Part shown: positions 33,803 to 46,202 of the stretch, piece after piece | Layout: each line of letters opens with the position of its first letter | Position numbering within the stretch: position 1 is the first letter of the stretch | Assembly: GCF_000341285.1 (NCBI RefSeq) | Contig: NW_005178471.1 | Location: forward strand, 1 to 64,000 | Direction of reading: 5' to 3' | Source of the DNA: Galdieria sulphuraria | Lineage: Eukaryota; Rhodophyta; Bangiophyceae; Galdieriales; Galdieriaceae | Length of the DNA stretch: 64,000 nt | Position numbers and translations under genes: made by a program | Notes under the pieces: model-generated | What the model saw: the letters and a program-made list of their open reading frames with translations, nothing else | Databases searched by the model: none | What the model was told of the DNA's origin: nothing

Positions 33803-33864
33803 TTGAATGAGGGGCCAATTCACAAAGAGTGGGACATTCCCCAAAGAAAAATGATTCATTCAAG

Positions 33865-33874
33865 TTTTGGCGCC
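33865..33874. promoter_or_regulatory. palindromic E2F-type site TTTTGGCGCC
   Basis: TTTTGGCGCC followed by ATTTTA, the same extended match as at 19234. It lies in the 141-bp gap between the start of the unknown membrane protein (33802) and the SEC31 stop (33944), so it can only serve the former as a proximal element. Confidence 0.45.
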
Positions 33875-33943
33875 ATTTTATTTACTTTCCATCCATTTTC
33901 AAACTTTGTTAAAAACATAGATTGCTCATACATTCAAGCAATT

Positions 33944-36900
33944 CTAACTACCTGTTTTGCCAGCTTCTATCAATCGTTTCAATGCAATGATCCATGAACT
34001 ATTTCCTTCCCAATGTTGTTGAGTTAATACAACTTGAAGCTTTGAAGCACCATCATAGTTGCCTTGTCCAAGCATTTTACAAAGTTCTATCAGCTTGCTT
34101 CCTATTTCTTCATTTACTTCACCGTTGTTTAATTTGGTCACAAGATGACCCAATTTTCTATTCACATCATCCAGTTTCCTTTTATATATAGGTTGTTGAT
34201 TCAGAGTTTGGCAATGGGAATAGAATGCACGCAATGTATCAACAACTAGTTTGTAATTGGAAGGAACTAGAGATATATCTGCAGCAGTTAATGTAGCTAT
34301 TGAAGTAGGCTGAACTCTTCCATCTTTTCCTGAAGGAGATTCTGTCATCGTGGGTTGCAAAGATGCATTCGTAGCAGATTTACTGGCAATGCTTGTTTGA
34401 GATGGATAACTGGAAAAACTATTACTTGATGGCCCTGACATTGGTATACTGGGAATGGTGGTTTGCTCAACTTGTTGCCTCTGCATCGGTGATATGGATG
34501 CTGCATTTGGTTCAACACCACTTCTATCGTGAGTTGCCGTTTGGGTTGGACTCCTAATGGATGATGCTACTTCCTTCGGCAATTGAACATTAGCGTTTCC
34601 TGAAACTGGATACTTATTTGCTTGACTCGGGATACTTCTATGCGTTCCAGCTGTCTCGCCAGAAGGAACTGATTGGGGAGGTATAGACCAATTCTGCATA
34701 TTTGGATTAGTAGATAAAGGTTGTGTTCTTGTAGGTGGTGGTGGTTGTGGTGATTGAAGATGGCTATTGGTTTCCATACCCTTAGTACCCCTTTGTGTTG
34801 AAACATTTAGGGGTTGAACTTGAGACTGATCAAACATCGATGTATTCAATGTAGTTGAAGGCGGAGGTGGAGGAATAGAAGATGAGGAAGAAAATGATGA
34901 TGACGTGACTGCCGTTGAAGGAGAAAAAGTTCCTTGATTTCCAGGTAACCAATTTCCTGAAACAACTGATTGATTGAGTGAATGAGAAGTTTCCAGAGAA
35001 GCTCTAGTTGCTGTGGTTGGTGGAGGTGGAGCAGTCAATGTTGTAGGTTGTTGATTGTAAGTTGTTTGAGATCCTGCCATCTGATCAGAAAGGTCGAAGA
35101 ACTTGTAGTTTCCAACATGCGGCCTTGGGAGGTTGGTAGCTTCACCAGAAGTTGCAATATTTGGATGATTCTGGCCCTGACGATGTGCCAATTCTTGATA
35201 AGAAGGCGGCGCTTCAATAGAATGTGAATATCCAGATGCGGCTGCTGTATTCACTCTCGAGGAAACGTCTGTCTGTGGAACACTTCCAGGAGCAGCATTT
35301 ACACTTTCCTTATAAAAAGAAGGTTGTGAAACGTATCCACCAGTGTCAGAAGTTGATCCGATCAAGGAATGAAATGCTTGTGGTGGAACTGTTCTTCCAC
35401 TAACTGAATGAAATGAAGCAGTCATAGGTGGAACGGTAGAAGGAAACTGATTTTGTGGCAAAGGTTCAAAAGGTTTTGACAAATTTCTCGTCTCTTGTAA
35501 ATTTCTCTCATCAGAAGCCAATGCTGTATTATCCAAAACAGGAGGCCTTCCAAACTGTGACATGTATTCCTCTGTATTCAAGTTCATGTTGTTTCTTGAT
35601 GATGATGATGGAGGAGGAATGTTTGTCTGTTGTTTGTTTTCTATAAATGTTCTTTTTGGTTCTACTAAAGTGAAAGGAAGTGGAGGCGCCTCTGTGAAAC
35701 CCAACTGACTAGCAATCGATTGTCCAAGTTTCCAATATGTGCGATACAATAATTCTCCTGCAATACCGAAGGTACCTTGTGTTTGAGGATTTAATGGTGC
35801 TAAATAGGAAAGTGCTGAATGACATTCCCCTTCAGCAAGAAGCAACGTTGCATAATCACAAAATGCCTTCGATGCTTCCTCATCAATAGTGTTCAATTCT
35901 TCGCTATATAATGACGCGCTTTCACTCATTGAAATGCAACCACGGAGGACCATCAAACGTTGTATGTATTCTAACAACTCTTCGATATTCGACCACTTCC
36001 AATTCCGATACCTGCGGTGTGGATGAGGAACTTGTTTGGCTTCACAGGCCCAAGAATAGGACAGCTTTGACATATTCCCAGCACATAAGAAACACAGATT
36101 CGCACCTTTCGAATTACAAATTTCGTCTTGTAACTTAATTCCCAATTGATTGCATAACGATAGAAAGATGGGACCTGGAGGTGCATAACTCAATATCAAA
36201 GATAAAGCTTCCTGCCATGTCAATATTGAATGATGAGAAGACATCGATTTCGAATCCGACAAGTTAATCCTCTTCAATATATCCACTGCCTCATTTTGTT
36301 CTTCTACACATGCAACAATAAACGCTAGAGTAGCATTGTCTTGATATTCCAAATATTTGATTCGGGTATTTCGAAAAAGCTCCACACCGCCGACTGAAGC
36401 AAGAATCAAAGCATCGGCTGGTCGGTCATCAGAAAAAGCTGCATCGACAGCACTTGAAAGGCTGCCTTGCAACAAATACTCAACAAGTTTGACAGATAAA
36501 GACTTTCCAGTTCCATCTTGCGCTGACTTGGTTTCTAAATCTAGTGAACTCAATTGGGAAGAGATGATATCTCCTTGTGGACTTTGAATATTCGTCTCAT
36601 CATCTTGCCTATCTAATTCCCAGGGAGCTGGTCCGGAAGGTTGCTGCTGAACAGGGTCATTCATTTGACCTTTTGCCACGTTATAGGATGCGTCTAAGAA
36701 TGGCTTTGGAACAATATCGGACAATGAGCAAATAGATGGACACATGGCATATCCAATCAACCTTCGACCTGGAGTCTCTTCTACAAAGACAGGCGAAGTG
36801 GATGACTTTTGAAGATGGGATAATAACTCTTGTCTAGGATGCGAACTACACCAAAGTGTAATGGCTTCCCATATATCCAAATTTACTTCCAAACCAAAAC

Positions 36901-38395
36901 TTGTACGCCAATCTTTTTTGGACGATCTTTCACGTACTTTCTCCATACAAAAAGACTGAAGTCTTCCTTCACTCAACATTTCTTGGATACGATGATTGGT
37001 AGACAACACGTCAGGATTGGTATGAATCTGTTGGAGTTCTACAAAGCTCGGTGACGTTTGTGATGGTTGTGCAGCAGAAACACCGAAATAAAGCAAACTT
37101 CCATCAAAACCAAACGAAGCACTACTACGTCGTCTCATCCATGAAGGTGCGTAATTTCCTAATATTGGTAACGATCTTTTTGAGTCATGTGGAGAATTCA
37201 AAGCTATTTCTGGAGGCAATCCTGAAGCGAATTCTTCTCCAAATGAATCTTTCAAGGCACTTGAGGTTGCCTGCATATTGTTAGTGGAATCATTCGATCC
37301 TGTCACGACATTCCAAATGGAAACTTTGCTTTCCAAGGAACAAACAGAAATCAAACCTGGCAAAGTGTTTGACCATTGGACATCAAAATTCCAACCAGAT
37401 TCAGCAGGTACTTCTCCCAACAACTCTCCTGTTTGTGAATGAAGAATAATGCAACGGCCATCCTTTGTACAGCAAATGATTAGATTCGAATCATGAGAAC
37501 ACCATGAAACCGATGTTATGCCGCGAGCATGCATACTAAGGTCTTTCATGGGCACTTTTGTTGCTCTCAAATCCCATATGAATAAAGAGGAGCCTTTGTC
37601 ATCGTCTGAGCCTGTAACTATTTGAACTGGAACAACAGGACTCCACGAGAGACAAGATATTCTCTTTTTGGTATCGCTATCACGAAAACTAACAACGGAT
37701 CGTTTCTGACTAAGATCCCAAATAACACACAAACCCGATACGTGACCAGTAGCCAAAATTCTCTGGTTACCCTTATTCCAAGTTAAAGTGGTCAGCTCTG
37801 CACTAGCCACATTAGAAGCTCCAGTAGCACCTCTAAAAAGGTTTGAACTATCTAAAGAATATCCTTTTACTTGTCTCTCTTCCATAGGCTTTGACAAAGA
37901 CAAGTCCCAAATATAAAATTCCGAATCAGAGCCACTACTTGCCAATAACCCGCTAATAAAGGGACTAAACTCCAAGGCAGAAATAGGACCTTTGCTAGCC
38001 TTTGTTTCCTTTCGATCACTTGAAAATAAAGGAGTATTTGAAGTTCTGGAAGTCAACTTGTCCACATCCCAAATCTTTACAACACCACTAGAGAAACCTC
38101 CAGCAACTAAACCAAGCTCTTCATTATTGGGTTTTCTACCCCATGAAAGTTTCAAAAACTTTTCTTCACAACTTAGCGAACACAACTTTTGCAGAGCCCC
38201 TTGTGACGTATACTCGGCAACCTTTCTTGAGTTGCTTTGTGAACCCAAGGAATGGAGTTCTAAAAAAGAACCGGAGTCAAAACCAGGGTCTACAGAACCA
38301 CCATAGCTTGCTACAACAAATAAGTCTCCTTGTCTTATTTGGGTTGGACACCAACTTAATATGGCAGTACGCTCTATCGTTCCAACCAAACCCAT
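33944..38395 (-). CDS. SEC31: COPII outer-coat protein SEC31
   Basis: A 4.45-kb single exon, 1483 residues, close to human SEC31A. The N-terminal third is a WD40 propeller starting MGLVGTIERTAILSWCPTQ, with repeats such as KIWDVDKL, FYIWDLSLSKPM, CVIWDLSQKRSV, LFIWDLRATKV and SIWNVVTGS. A helical solenoid follows (residues about 480-930, including LWCSSHPRQELLSHL and KAFCDYATLLLAEGECHSAL). Then comes a Pro/Ser/Gln-rich region of about 400 residues, and a helical C-terminal domain (YSHCQTLNQQPIYKRKLDDV, then RKLGHLVTKLN). SEC31 with SEC13 forms the cage of ER-to-Golgi vesicles. The start was set at 38395, where homology begins; a longer frame opens at 38461. The absence of introns in so long a gene is unusual here. 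Confidence 0.93.
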   Translation of the reverse strand: MGLVGTIERTAILSWCPTQIRQGDLFVVASYGGSVDPGFDSGSFLELHSLGSQSNSRKVAEYTSQGALQKLCSLSCEEKFLKLSWGRKPNNEELGLVAGGFSSGVVKIWDVDKLTSRTSNTPLFSSDRKETKASKGPISALEFSPFISGLLASSGSDSEFYIWDLSLSKPMEERQVKGYSLDSSNLFRGATGASNVASAELTTLTWNKGNQRILATGHVSGLCVIWDLSQKRSVVSFRDSDTKKRISCLSWSPVVPVQIVTGSDDDKGSSLFIWDLRATKVPMKDLSMHARGITSVSWCSHDSNLIICCTKDGRCIILHSQTGELLGEVPAESGWNFDVQWSNTLPGLISVCSLESKVSIWNVVTGSNDSTNNMQATSSALKDSFGEEFASGLPPEIALNSPHDSKRSLPILGNYAPSWMRRRSSASFGFDGSLLYFGVSAAQPSQTSPSFVELQQIHTNPDVLSTNHRIQEMLSEGRLQSFCMEKVRERSSKKDWRTSFGLEVNLDIWEAITLWCSSHPRQELLSHLQKSSTSPVFVEETPGRRLIGYAMCPSICSLSDIVPKPFLDASYNVAKGQMNDPVQQQPSGPAPWELDRQDDETNIQSPQGDIISSQLSSLDLETKSAQDGTGKSLSVKLVEYLLQGSLSSAVDAAFSDDRPADALILASVGGVELFRNTRIKYLEYQDNATLAFIVACVEEQNEAVDILKRINLSDSKSMSSHHSILTWQEALSLILSYAPPGPIFLSLCNQLGIKLQDEICNSKGANLCFLCAGNMSKLSYSWACEAKQVPHPHRRYRNWKWSNIEELLEYIQRLMVLRGCISMSESASLYSEELNTIDEEASKAFCDYATLLLAEGECHSALSYLAPLNPQTQGTFGIAGELLYRTYWKLGQSIASQLGFTEAPPLPFTLVEPKRTFIENKQQTNIPPPSSSSRNNMNLNTEEYMSQFGRPPVLDNTALASDERNLQETRNLSKPFEPLPQNQFPSTVPPMTASFHSVSGRTVPPQAFHSLIGSTSDTGGYVSQPSFYKESVNAAPGSVPQTDVSSRVNTAAASGYSHSIEAPPSYQELAHRQGQNHPNIATSGEATNLPRPHVGNYKFFDLSDQMAGSQTTYNQQPTTLTAPPPPTTATRASLETSHSLNQSVVSGNWLPGNQGTFSPSTAVTSSSFSSSSSIPPPPPSTTLNTSMFDQSQVQPLNVSTQRGTKGMETNSHLQSPQPPPPTRTQPLSTNPNMQNWSIPPQSVPSGETAGTHRSIPSQANKYPVSGNANVQLPKEVASSIRSPTQTATHDRSGVEPNAASISPMQRQQVEQTTIPSIPMSGPSSNSFSSYPSQTSIASKSATNASLQPTMTESPSGKDGRVQPTSIATLTAADISLVPSNYKLVVDTLRAFYSHCQTLNQQPIYKRKLDDVNRKLGHLVTKLNNGEVNEEIGSKLIELCKMLGQGNYDGASKLQVVLTQQHWEGNSSWIIALKRLIEAGKTGS

Positions 38396-38506
38396 ATATA
38401 AAACTATAGAAAATTGAAAAGTTATATTTCCACAACGAATCTTCTCCAATTGAAAACTCAAGTTGTGCTCTATACAAAAAGAATTTACTTTTTAAAAAAT
38501 TCTATT

Positions 38507-40272
38507 TTATGAATCAGCAGCAACTTGTATGAGATTCAAAGCTTGTTTAATAGCTGACACGATATCGGTTCTGTTTACTTCCCTTTGTTCGTTTGTCGCA
38601 AGAATCTTTAGATTGACCATTCCTTTTTTCAGTTCATCCTCTCCAATGATAACTAGCAACGGTATCTCTTCTTCCAAAGCATGTTGTAGTTGTTTATTTA
38701 ATTTCGGTTTCTCTGCATAAGAAAACTCTGCTGCAATATTCCCTTTCCATAATTCATTCGCTAGTTTCATTCGTTCTCCTATCATTTGTTCTCCAATAGA
38801 AGCAACCAATACTTGAGTCTTGTTAGCTTTTATTTTTCGACCCAATGAAGTGGCCCATTCTTTCTCAGCAGCTTCAAATATCGTCAATATTCTTTCAATA
38901 CCAAGTGAACAGCCAACACAAGGAACTGAACGACTCGAAAACATATCCACCAAGTTATCGTAACGACCACCGGCACCAATAGAACCTAATGAAGTGTTGC
39001 TATCTGTTGTCAAAACTGCCTCAAATATCAATCCAGTATAATAGTCCAATCCTCTTGCCAATGAAAGATCAAATATAAGACAATCACCTACTCCCAAGTC
39101 TCCAAGATACTTGAATAAAAGTTCCATATCTTCTAAAGATGAACGTGCCATGGAAGAAAGTTGAGAATCTTCATATAAGGATGATAGCATCCTTTGTGGA
39201 TTATCTCGGCGAAGTACATAACTTCCAATTTTATCTGCTATAAAAGGATCCAATCCCTTCCTTTCTACTATCTCAGACCGAACACTGCTCCAAGATTCCT
39301 TGTCCAATTTGTCCACTGCAGAGCTAATTGCCCTCATTTTCTCTTTTGGAACACCACACAACTCAAATATGGAATCCAATATACCGCGATGGTTCACTTT
39401 GATTTTATAACTAGAAAGAACCTTTGCATGAAAGGACGATACTACTGCCAATTCATCCAACACTTCACAAAGCACTTTAATGACCTATCACAAGTGTAAG
39501 ACAAATATTTTGCATATTCCAATAGACCAACCTCTGCATCAGGAACCATTCTAGCAAAGGTACCAGCAATATCAAAGTCACATTGATAAAACTCTCTAAA
39601 GCGTCCTCTTTGAATAGCTGGATTATCTCGTCGATATACTCTACTTATATGATATCTTTTCAAGTTGTTTATCTTATGGGTGGCTAAAAATCGAGCCAAA
39701 GGCACTGTCAAGTCGTATCTCAGTGATAACAGTTCACCACCCTGGTCTGCCAAATCATAAATAAGTTTGGAGTCTTCTCCATATTTTCCTGTCAAAGTTT
39801 CCTTCAACTCAAATACTGGAGTATCAATAGCAACCGCTCCGTGACGATCAAATACTTTGGTGACTATTCGAAACGCCTTTTCACGAATAGCCATTTGTTC
39901 AGGAAGGAAGTCTCTTGCACCTTTAGGAACTTTTGCTTTCATTGTACGCTTCATATTGGACAATTCTTCACAAGCAACCTCCAACTCGTTTCTATCTATC
40001 GCTTCCATCTTCATAGAGTTTTCACCAGTAGATTGGGTAGAGCAAAAGAGCCTTTGGGTCAAACTTATGGACGACGTTTGTCGCTTCGGAGCAATTGACA
40101 AAGCTTTCAAAAGCAACCAACTTTTGGATAAATAACCACAACAATATAGTATTTTGGAATGATTCAGGGAGTTGTTATGAACAATATGCGAACAAAAAGA
40201 TCGCAAAAAGTGTCTATCCACCGCTACCAAAAAGGTCAAACGATCCGAATACAAACCACATCGTCTCATCAT
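38507..40272 (-). CDS. histidyl-tRNA synthetase, possibly dual-targeted
   Basis: Class II aminoacyl-tRNA synthetase. Two exons are inferred (40272-39532 and 39484-38507, intron 47 nt with a GTTGGT donor), 572 residues. Motif 1: [18 protein letters not shown]. Histidine-binding loops: [14 protein letters not shown] and [20 protein letters not shown] (motif 2), then [13 protein letters not shown] and motif 3 [12 protein letters not shown]. The anticodon domain ([20 protein letters not shown]) closes the protein. The first 85 residues, starting [20 protein letters not shown], are Arg/Ser-rich and acid-poor, like an organelle signal. Internal ATGs at 40014 and 40008 would give a cytosolic form beginning just before the catalytic core. 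A further ATG lies at 40335. Confidence 0.93.
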
Positions 40273-40505
40273 TTCTTTATTAGTGTATTTTGAAAAAGAA
40301 ATGAAAAAGTGTAACAAGATACAATAATCAACCATATCAAGTTAGTTTATCTTCCATAAATATCAACTAATAAAATTCTTCACAATGATAGAATAGTTCA
40401 TTCTCAATGAAATATCCAAAAACTTCTTTCCATAGTTAACTTGCTCTATGGCAACCAAACCAACATATGAAATGGCTTCTAGTCAAAATGATAACTTGGA
40501 GAATA

Positions 40506-43438
40506 ATGACAAATAGGGAAAGTGTTTGTGAATTTGTAGAGAAACAGAAAACTTTACTTTCTTGGGAAGCGGAAGAAGAACAGAGACGAATAGAAATTGC
40601 GCTACAAAATGTAGAAGAAAAGAAGCACTGGAAAAAGTTACAACTCACTGGGCTAGCAGTATACAATTTGCGCATAACTTCTGTTTCCAAGAGTTCCATC
40701 GATGAAACAGTACAAGTCGTTTTAGAGAAGAATTCGAGTCAAGCTATTGTTACTTCAACAAAACTTCACAAAGGTGATCCTATTCTCTTTCGTTTCCAAG
40801 TCCATTCCACTTTTCATACTTGCCCAGTTTATCGAGGAGTCTTGAACCAATTGACTGGAGATAAGATGATATTATCCTTAAGGGAACAAAACATTGTAGA
40901 AAAGCTTCAAGAATATAACGAACGTGTTGTGGTAGTGAAGGACTTTGAAAATATTACAATGAAGCGCTGCCTTAAAGCCTTAGAGGAACTCGAGAGTATG
41001 GACTCCAATCACCGAGCATATTCCATAAGACAAACGTTATTTATGGAGAACAACTATGAAAAGTTATTTGTAAGACCGGAAAATGTAGAGTTTCAACCAG
41101 ATCCAGAGTTGAATAGTTCACAAAACCAGGCCTGTTTTATGGGAACTTGGAAATATCCAATAACTGTTATTCATGGCCCACCAGGAACTGGCAAAACAAC
41201 AACTCTAGTTGCTCTCATTAGAAAGTTGTTGCAAAGAGGAGAAACATTACTTGTATGTGCTCCATCGAATGTTGCAGTGGATAATGTGATGGAAATGTTG
41301 ATAAAGAAAGAGCCGCATATTTCGGCATTGCGTATTGGACACCCTGCGAGATACAATTCTGAACTATATAAATACTCAATGGCATACCAAATGAAAGAGA
41401 ATGTAAGAATATCCAAGTTTGTTGAGGTCATATAATTTGCATCAATTAGGATCAAGGAAAGTTGTTGAAAGATATTGAAATGGAAATGGTCTCTGTGGAG
41501 CGCTCATTGGAACACGCAAAGGATCGTCATCAACAATATGAATGGAAAAAAGTAAGAAAATCTTTGCAAAAGGAATGGAAGGAAAGAAAGTCTTTAGCAA
41601 TGTGTCAATCTTTTCAACAAACTCAAATTATTTTTTGTACCTGTGCAGGAGCTGGAGATTGGACTATGGAGTCTTTGTTTTCTAACCATTCGAGACTCGG
41701 AAGAAATGGATTGGATACAATTATTATAGATGAAGCTGGACAAGCATTAGAGTCATTGTGTTGGATACCGCTGTTAAAAGGAAAGAGAGCTATTTTGGCT
41801 GGCGATCCTTTTCAGTTGCCACCAACTGTACTATCCCAAAGAGCTATAGAGAATGGATTGGCAAAGTCCATTTTGGATCGCATTTTTCAACACAAACAAC
41901 TCGAGCAATCGATCGTCTCTGTCTTACAAATACAATATCGTATGCATCTTTGTATATCGGAATGGAGTAGCCATACTTTTTATCGAGGTATACTTTTTAT
42001 TCTTTTCATATAAGATAGAATTCTAAAACTGATTGGATTGACTTAGGACTGCTTTCTCCAGATAAAGATGTTGAGTGTCATCTTTTGTGTGACTTGCCTG
42101 GAGTTCGAAGAGATCGTAATACGGAGATTCCTTTATTGTGGATTGACACTGCAGGTTGTGATTGTATAGAAGAAACCGAGTCATCGTTTGCTGATGAACA
42201 AACAGACAGTTTTGCATTCTTATTGGGTTATGAATCCAAAAGAAATCGGAATGAAGTTCAGCTCTGTTTTCAACATCTTGAAGAATTGTTGGATGCAAAA
42301 GTTGAACCTAAACAAATTGGTATTATTTCTCCTTATGCAGCACAAATAAGAGAATTGCGTCAAAGAATAGCTAAGCTTTCAGGTAGGCAAAGTCACGTAT
42401 GAAATAGAAAATACTCATTATGCTTTATCACAGAAGAGATAGAAATTTCTACTGTAGATGGATTTCAAGGTCGAGAAAAGGAGGCTATTATTTTATCTCT
42501 TGTTCGTTCCAACGATATTCAAGAGTTGGGATTCTTAACTGATTACAGAAGAATCAATGTGGCTATCACTAGAGCTAGGAGACATATTTGTATCATAGGA
42601 AACTCGGATATGATGGAAAAGGATTCCGTTCTCTCACAACTGGTATCTTATTGTTTTGAAAATGGAGAAATTCGATATGCAACAGAGTATGATCCAACTT
42701 TACAAGGGGAGGAAATATTGAAACAACCTCAACTACCTACTCAAAAAATAGAAAGAGACCGAAGCAAGTCATTTACACATTTGGATATTGCGAAGAAAAA
42801 TCAACAACAACAAGCTAAAACAAGCCGTACTGTAATGCTTTCTCAAGTGAAGATGAATAAGAGAAAGGAAGAAGACTTGGAGACGAACGTCATTGAAAAG
42901 CAATTGATGAAATTCATTCATTCTGACTCGAAAATGATCGAATTCTCCTCTACACTATCCAAAAATGAACGGCGATTATTGCATGAGCTTGCTGAGAAAT
43001 ATAATTTAGGACATAAGAGTGTAGATAGTGTCGAAGGACGTTACATAAAGCTATGGAAATGGACTGAAGAAGAAGTAGTGTCGTCTTGTAAAGACTCTCC
43101 TCATTCGAATCACAATACTTCTCATCAGGTATAGTATAGATAATCCTTTCAGAATGGCAACTTATGTGCTCTGAGAATAGGAAATCAAGCAAAATACTAC
43201 TGGAAATCCCACGAGTAAAGCCACTTCTCGTCCAAAGAAAAAGAAGAAAAAGCAAAAGACTAGCAAAGATACTCAAAAAGATGATGAAAAAGAAGATATT
43301 AACGAATTGATAGACTCTTTTCGTAAAATGGATGCAAAGAAACTTGTAGAAAGTGGCTATCCAGCATTCTTTCAAAAAGAGCCTTATTATTCTGCCATCC
43401 AAAGGGCCAAAACTCTTCCATCGATTCCGCCTAAATAA
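40506..43438 (+). CDS. IGHMBP2/SMUBP2-like SF1B helicase with R3H domain
   Basis: UPF1-like 5'-3' helicase linked to ribosomes and translation in animals. Five exons are inferred (40506-41402, 41450-41987, 42047-42382, 42434-43128, 43181-43438; introns 47, 59, 51 and 52 nt), 907 residues. Motifs: Q-region SQNQACFMG, I HGPPGTGKTTTLVAL, Ia CAPSNVAVDNVMEML, II TIIIDEAGQALE, III LAGDPFQLPPTVLS, IV-region QIGIISPYAAQIRELR, V STVDGFQGREKEAIILSLVR and VI YRRINVAITRARRHICIIG. An R3H domain near residue 800 reads LSKNERRLLHELAEKYNLGH, and a Lys-rich tail (KKKKKKQKTSK) follows. The start MTNRESVCEFVEKQKTLLSW matches the family N-terminus. No C-terminal AN1 finger is seen. Confidence 0.92.
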
Positions 43439-43472
43439 GAATCGAATGTATTGAGTTTTGGAAGAACGTTAT

Positions 43473-45941
43473 ATGGAATCAGTATCCTCTTCTCCAACTA
43501 AAGATAACTCGTGGCATAGTGAAAGTGACGAATGTAGTTTTCAAGAAGCGTTATCGAAGCGAGAAAATGTTGACAAAGATACCTTTCGAAGGAAGGTTAT
43601 GAATGCAACCCTACTGCCTTATCGACTGGCTTGGAAAGGTTTTAGTTGGTCTACTTATCCTGTTAGGAAAGTTTGGGGTTGGAGAAAAGACCAATACAGT
43701 CAACAAAAAACAAGAAACAATTTGGACGAAGCAGACCACTTGTTTGCAGAGTTAGTTCCGCGACCTCCGGAAGACGTTTATGAAGCACAAAGACAAAGTG
43801 CTGTTGACAGGTGGCTTTTTGGGCAGTCAGCCTATAAATGCGGTACAGTAGAAAGTGCACTAGAAGACAATAATTCTTCTTCAATGGAGGGTAAAGATGA
43901 CACACGAAAAGTAGCACTTGGTATGTTTATCTTATTTACTTTCAAATAGACTAATATTTCCTTAACAGTTTCGTCTTTTTCCAAGTTTTGTGGCTATTCA
44001 CCTCTTCTGTTATTCTTGAACTGGTGGCGGAATCGAAATAATCGTCACGCTATTTATGAGTTGTATAAAGTTTTAAACAACGCTTCAACATACATGGAAT
44101 GGTACAACTCGGCACAGTTGCTCGATAGATTGGAAGGAAACGACGAATGGAAGCATCATGATATTGAGTCCATCAACTTTTGCTGCGATTTACAGTTACT
44201 TCGGAATCGACTTGTTGAGTTGGGAATGCTTTATAGAGAAAACGACATAAGGCGACTGGTATTTGTGGTTAGAGCAGGATTGCAGCGTCGCTTTGCTGGC
44301 TTATGTCATCCAGACTTGCATAAATATTCGCATGTTGGAACCAAAAGTGTAGTTGAAGATTATGTGCATGTAATTGCTTGGTTGTTGGAGTATTTGAGTA
44401 CTGTAGATTTTGCAAACGTTTCAGAGACTGTAGAAACTAAGGAAATCAGTGAAGGTGAATTTCGAAACAGTCCAAGTAACCCATTATTAGATTCGATTCG
44501 AAAAGGTTTTCCTACAGATGAAAGGAATCAGAAGAAGAAGGAAGAAGTTGCTCTTCAACAAAAACTTTCAGTTTTTAATGAAATGCGACATTCTTATGGC
44601 AGGACTGCGTTGTTATTATCTGGTGGAGCGAAGATGGGATTGTATCATTTAGGAGTAGCCAAAGCCTTGTTAGACCAACGTCTTTTACCACGAGTTATTT
44701 CAGGCTCTTCTGCTGGTGCTATTATAGCGTCCTTTATTGGTATATTTAGAGATGAAGAGTTGAGAATTTTACTAAACACTCTTGTGAATCCACGAACAAA
44801 AGAAAAGATTCGGTTGGAGTTTTTTGATAATGGAGTTTCTTTGAAAAGAAGATTGAAACGGCTATGGAAAAAGGGTATTTTATATGATATTCGTCATTTG
44901 ACTAGTTGTATGCGTAACAACTTGGGCGATATTACATTTGCTGAAGCCTATGAATGCACGAGACGAATAATTAACATTACAGTGGCTCCTATTCGAGGAA
45001 CTGAATCCATTTTGCTAAATTATTTGACAGCTCCAAATGTTTTAATATGGAGTGCCGTTGGTGCAAGTTGTGCGCTTCCCGTGATATTTTCTCCAGTCCA
45101 GTTGGTTGCAAAAGATAGTGACGGACAGTTAGTTCCTTATTATTTGGAAGGTGTGAAGTGGATGGATGGTAGTATCAATGCCGATGTTCCGTTACAACGA
45201 ATAGGGGAATTGTTCAACGTCAATCACTTTATAGTTAGTCAAACCAACCCTCATGTAATACCTAGAGGTAGTCGATTGATGAAGAGTCGTTTTGCCAAAA
45301 TGATTAAAGCGGAATTGAAGTTTCGATATTGGCAATTGAATGAACTTGGTCTTGTGCCTTGGATTGTATCCTCGATTTTTCCAGTTTTGACTCAAGTAAG
45401 CGCCATTTATTGACTTTCGGATGATATAACTAAATGATTGTTTGTGTAGCCATTTGAAGGAGATGTAACTATTATGCCAGGGTTGGGACTATCAGATATT
45501 ATTCATTTATTTTCCAACCCGACCGAAGAAGAAATTCAGGAATATATTCGCTTAGGAGAATATTATACGTTTCCAAAGATTGACGTGGTTAGACATCACA
45601 CTTTGATAGAACTTACTTTAGATGCTTGTGTGGAAAGAGTAGGAAAGCAACTTTTTGATCTGTCTTTTAGTTCTTCACATAGAAGTGGAGGAGATAGTCG
45701 TACAGGTTGGACTAGAAGAGCTCCATCCTGGCTATGGTTGGATACCTTTTTAAGTCCAAACAGTACTATTTCGACACCTTCACAGACTCCCAGATTGTCT
45801 CATCACAGTAGTTTTGTGCGAAATAATTCTCAGTTGGAACGTCAATTATCAAAGAAAAGAGAAGGAAAGAGTACGAGTTCAAGTTTTACAATATCTCGTG
45901 AGAATAGTGTGGAATTTGAAGAGAATGATCAACATCATTGA
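43473..45941 (+). CDS. SDP1/Tgl-type triacylglycerol lipase (patatin domain)
   Basis: Lipid-droplet TAG lipase family. Three exons are inferred (43473-43920, 43969-45395, 45450-45941; introns 48 and 54 nt), 788 residues. The N-terminal half carries the DUF3336 region (ELYKVLNNASTYMEWYNSAQ and FAGLCHPDLHKYSHVG). The patatin domain has the oxyanion loop LLLSGGAKMGLYHLGVAKAL, nucleophile elbow ISGSSAGAIIASFIG and the catalytic Asp in WMDGSINADVPL, all within 44600-45200. The middle VTIMPGLGLSDIIHLFSNPT is characteristic of the yeast Tgl3/4/5 and plant SDP1 group. A Ser-rich tail ends the protein. The start codon lies 34 bp after the helicase stop on the same strand. Confidence 0.92.
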
Positions 45942-46202
45942 GAAGAAGAGCGGATAAGAATTGGAAGTTGGTTAATAATCATTTGTAGATAGAGAAGGAT
46001 AAGAGTGGGCTGATGATAGATTGCAATAGACAAATGCCACATCTTATTATATGAAATATTGAAATAGATAAAGAGAGCAAGACTTTGGATAATACGTGTG
46101 TTTTTTAAAGTTCCATCTTCACGTAACTGTCTATTGCTCTTTTCTGAGAAGCAGAAGAGAAAGTTTGACACTTGTCACTATACTAGTCGTTGTAAGAAAT
46201 CT

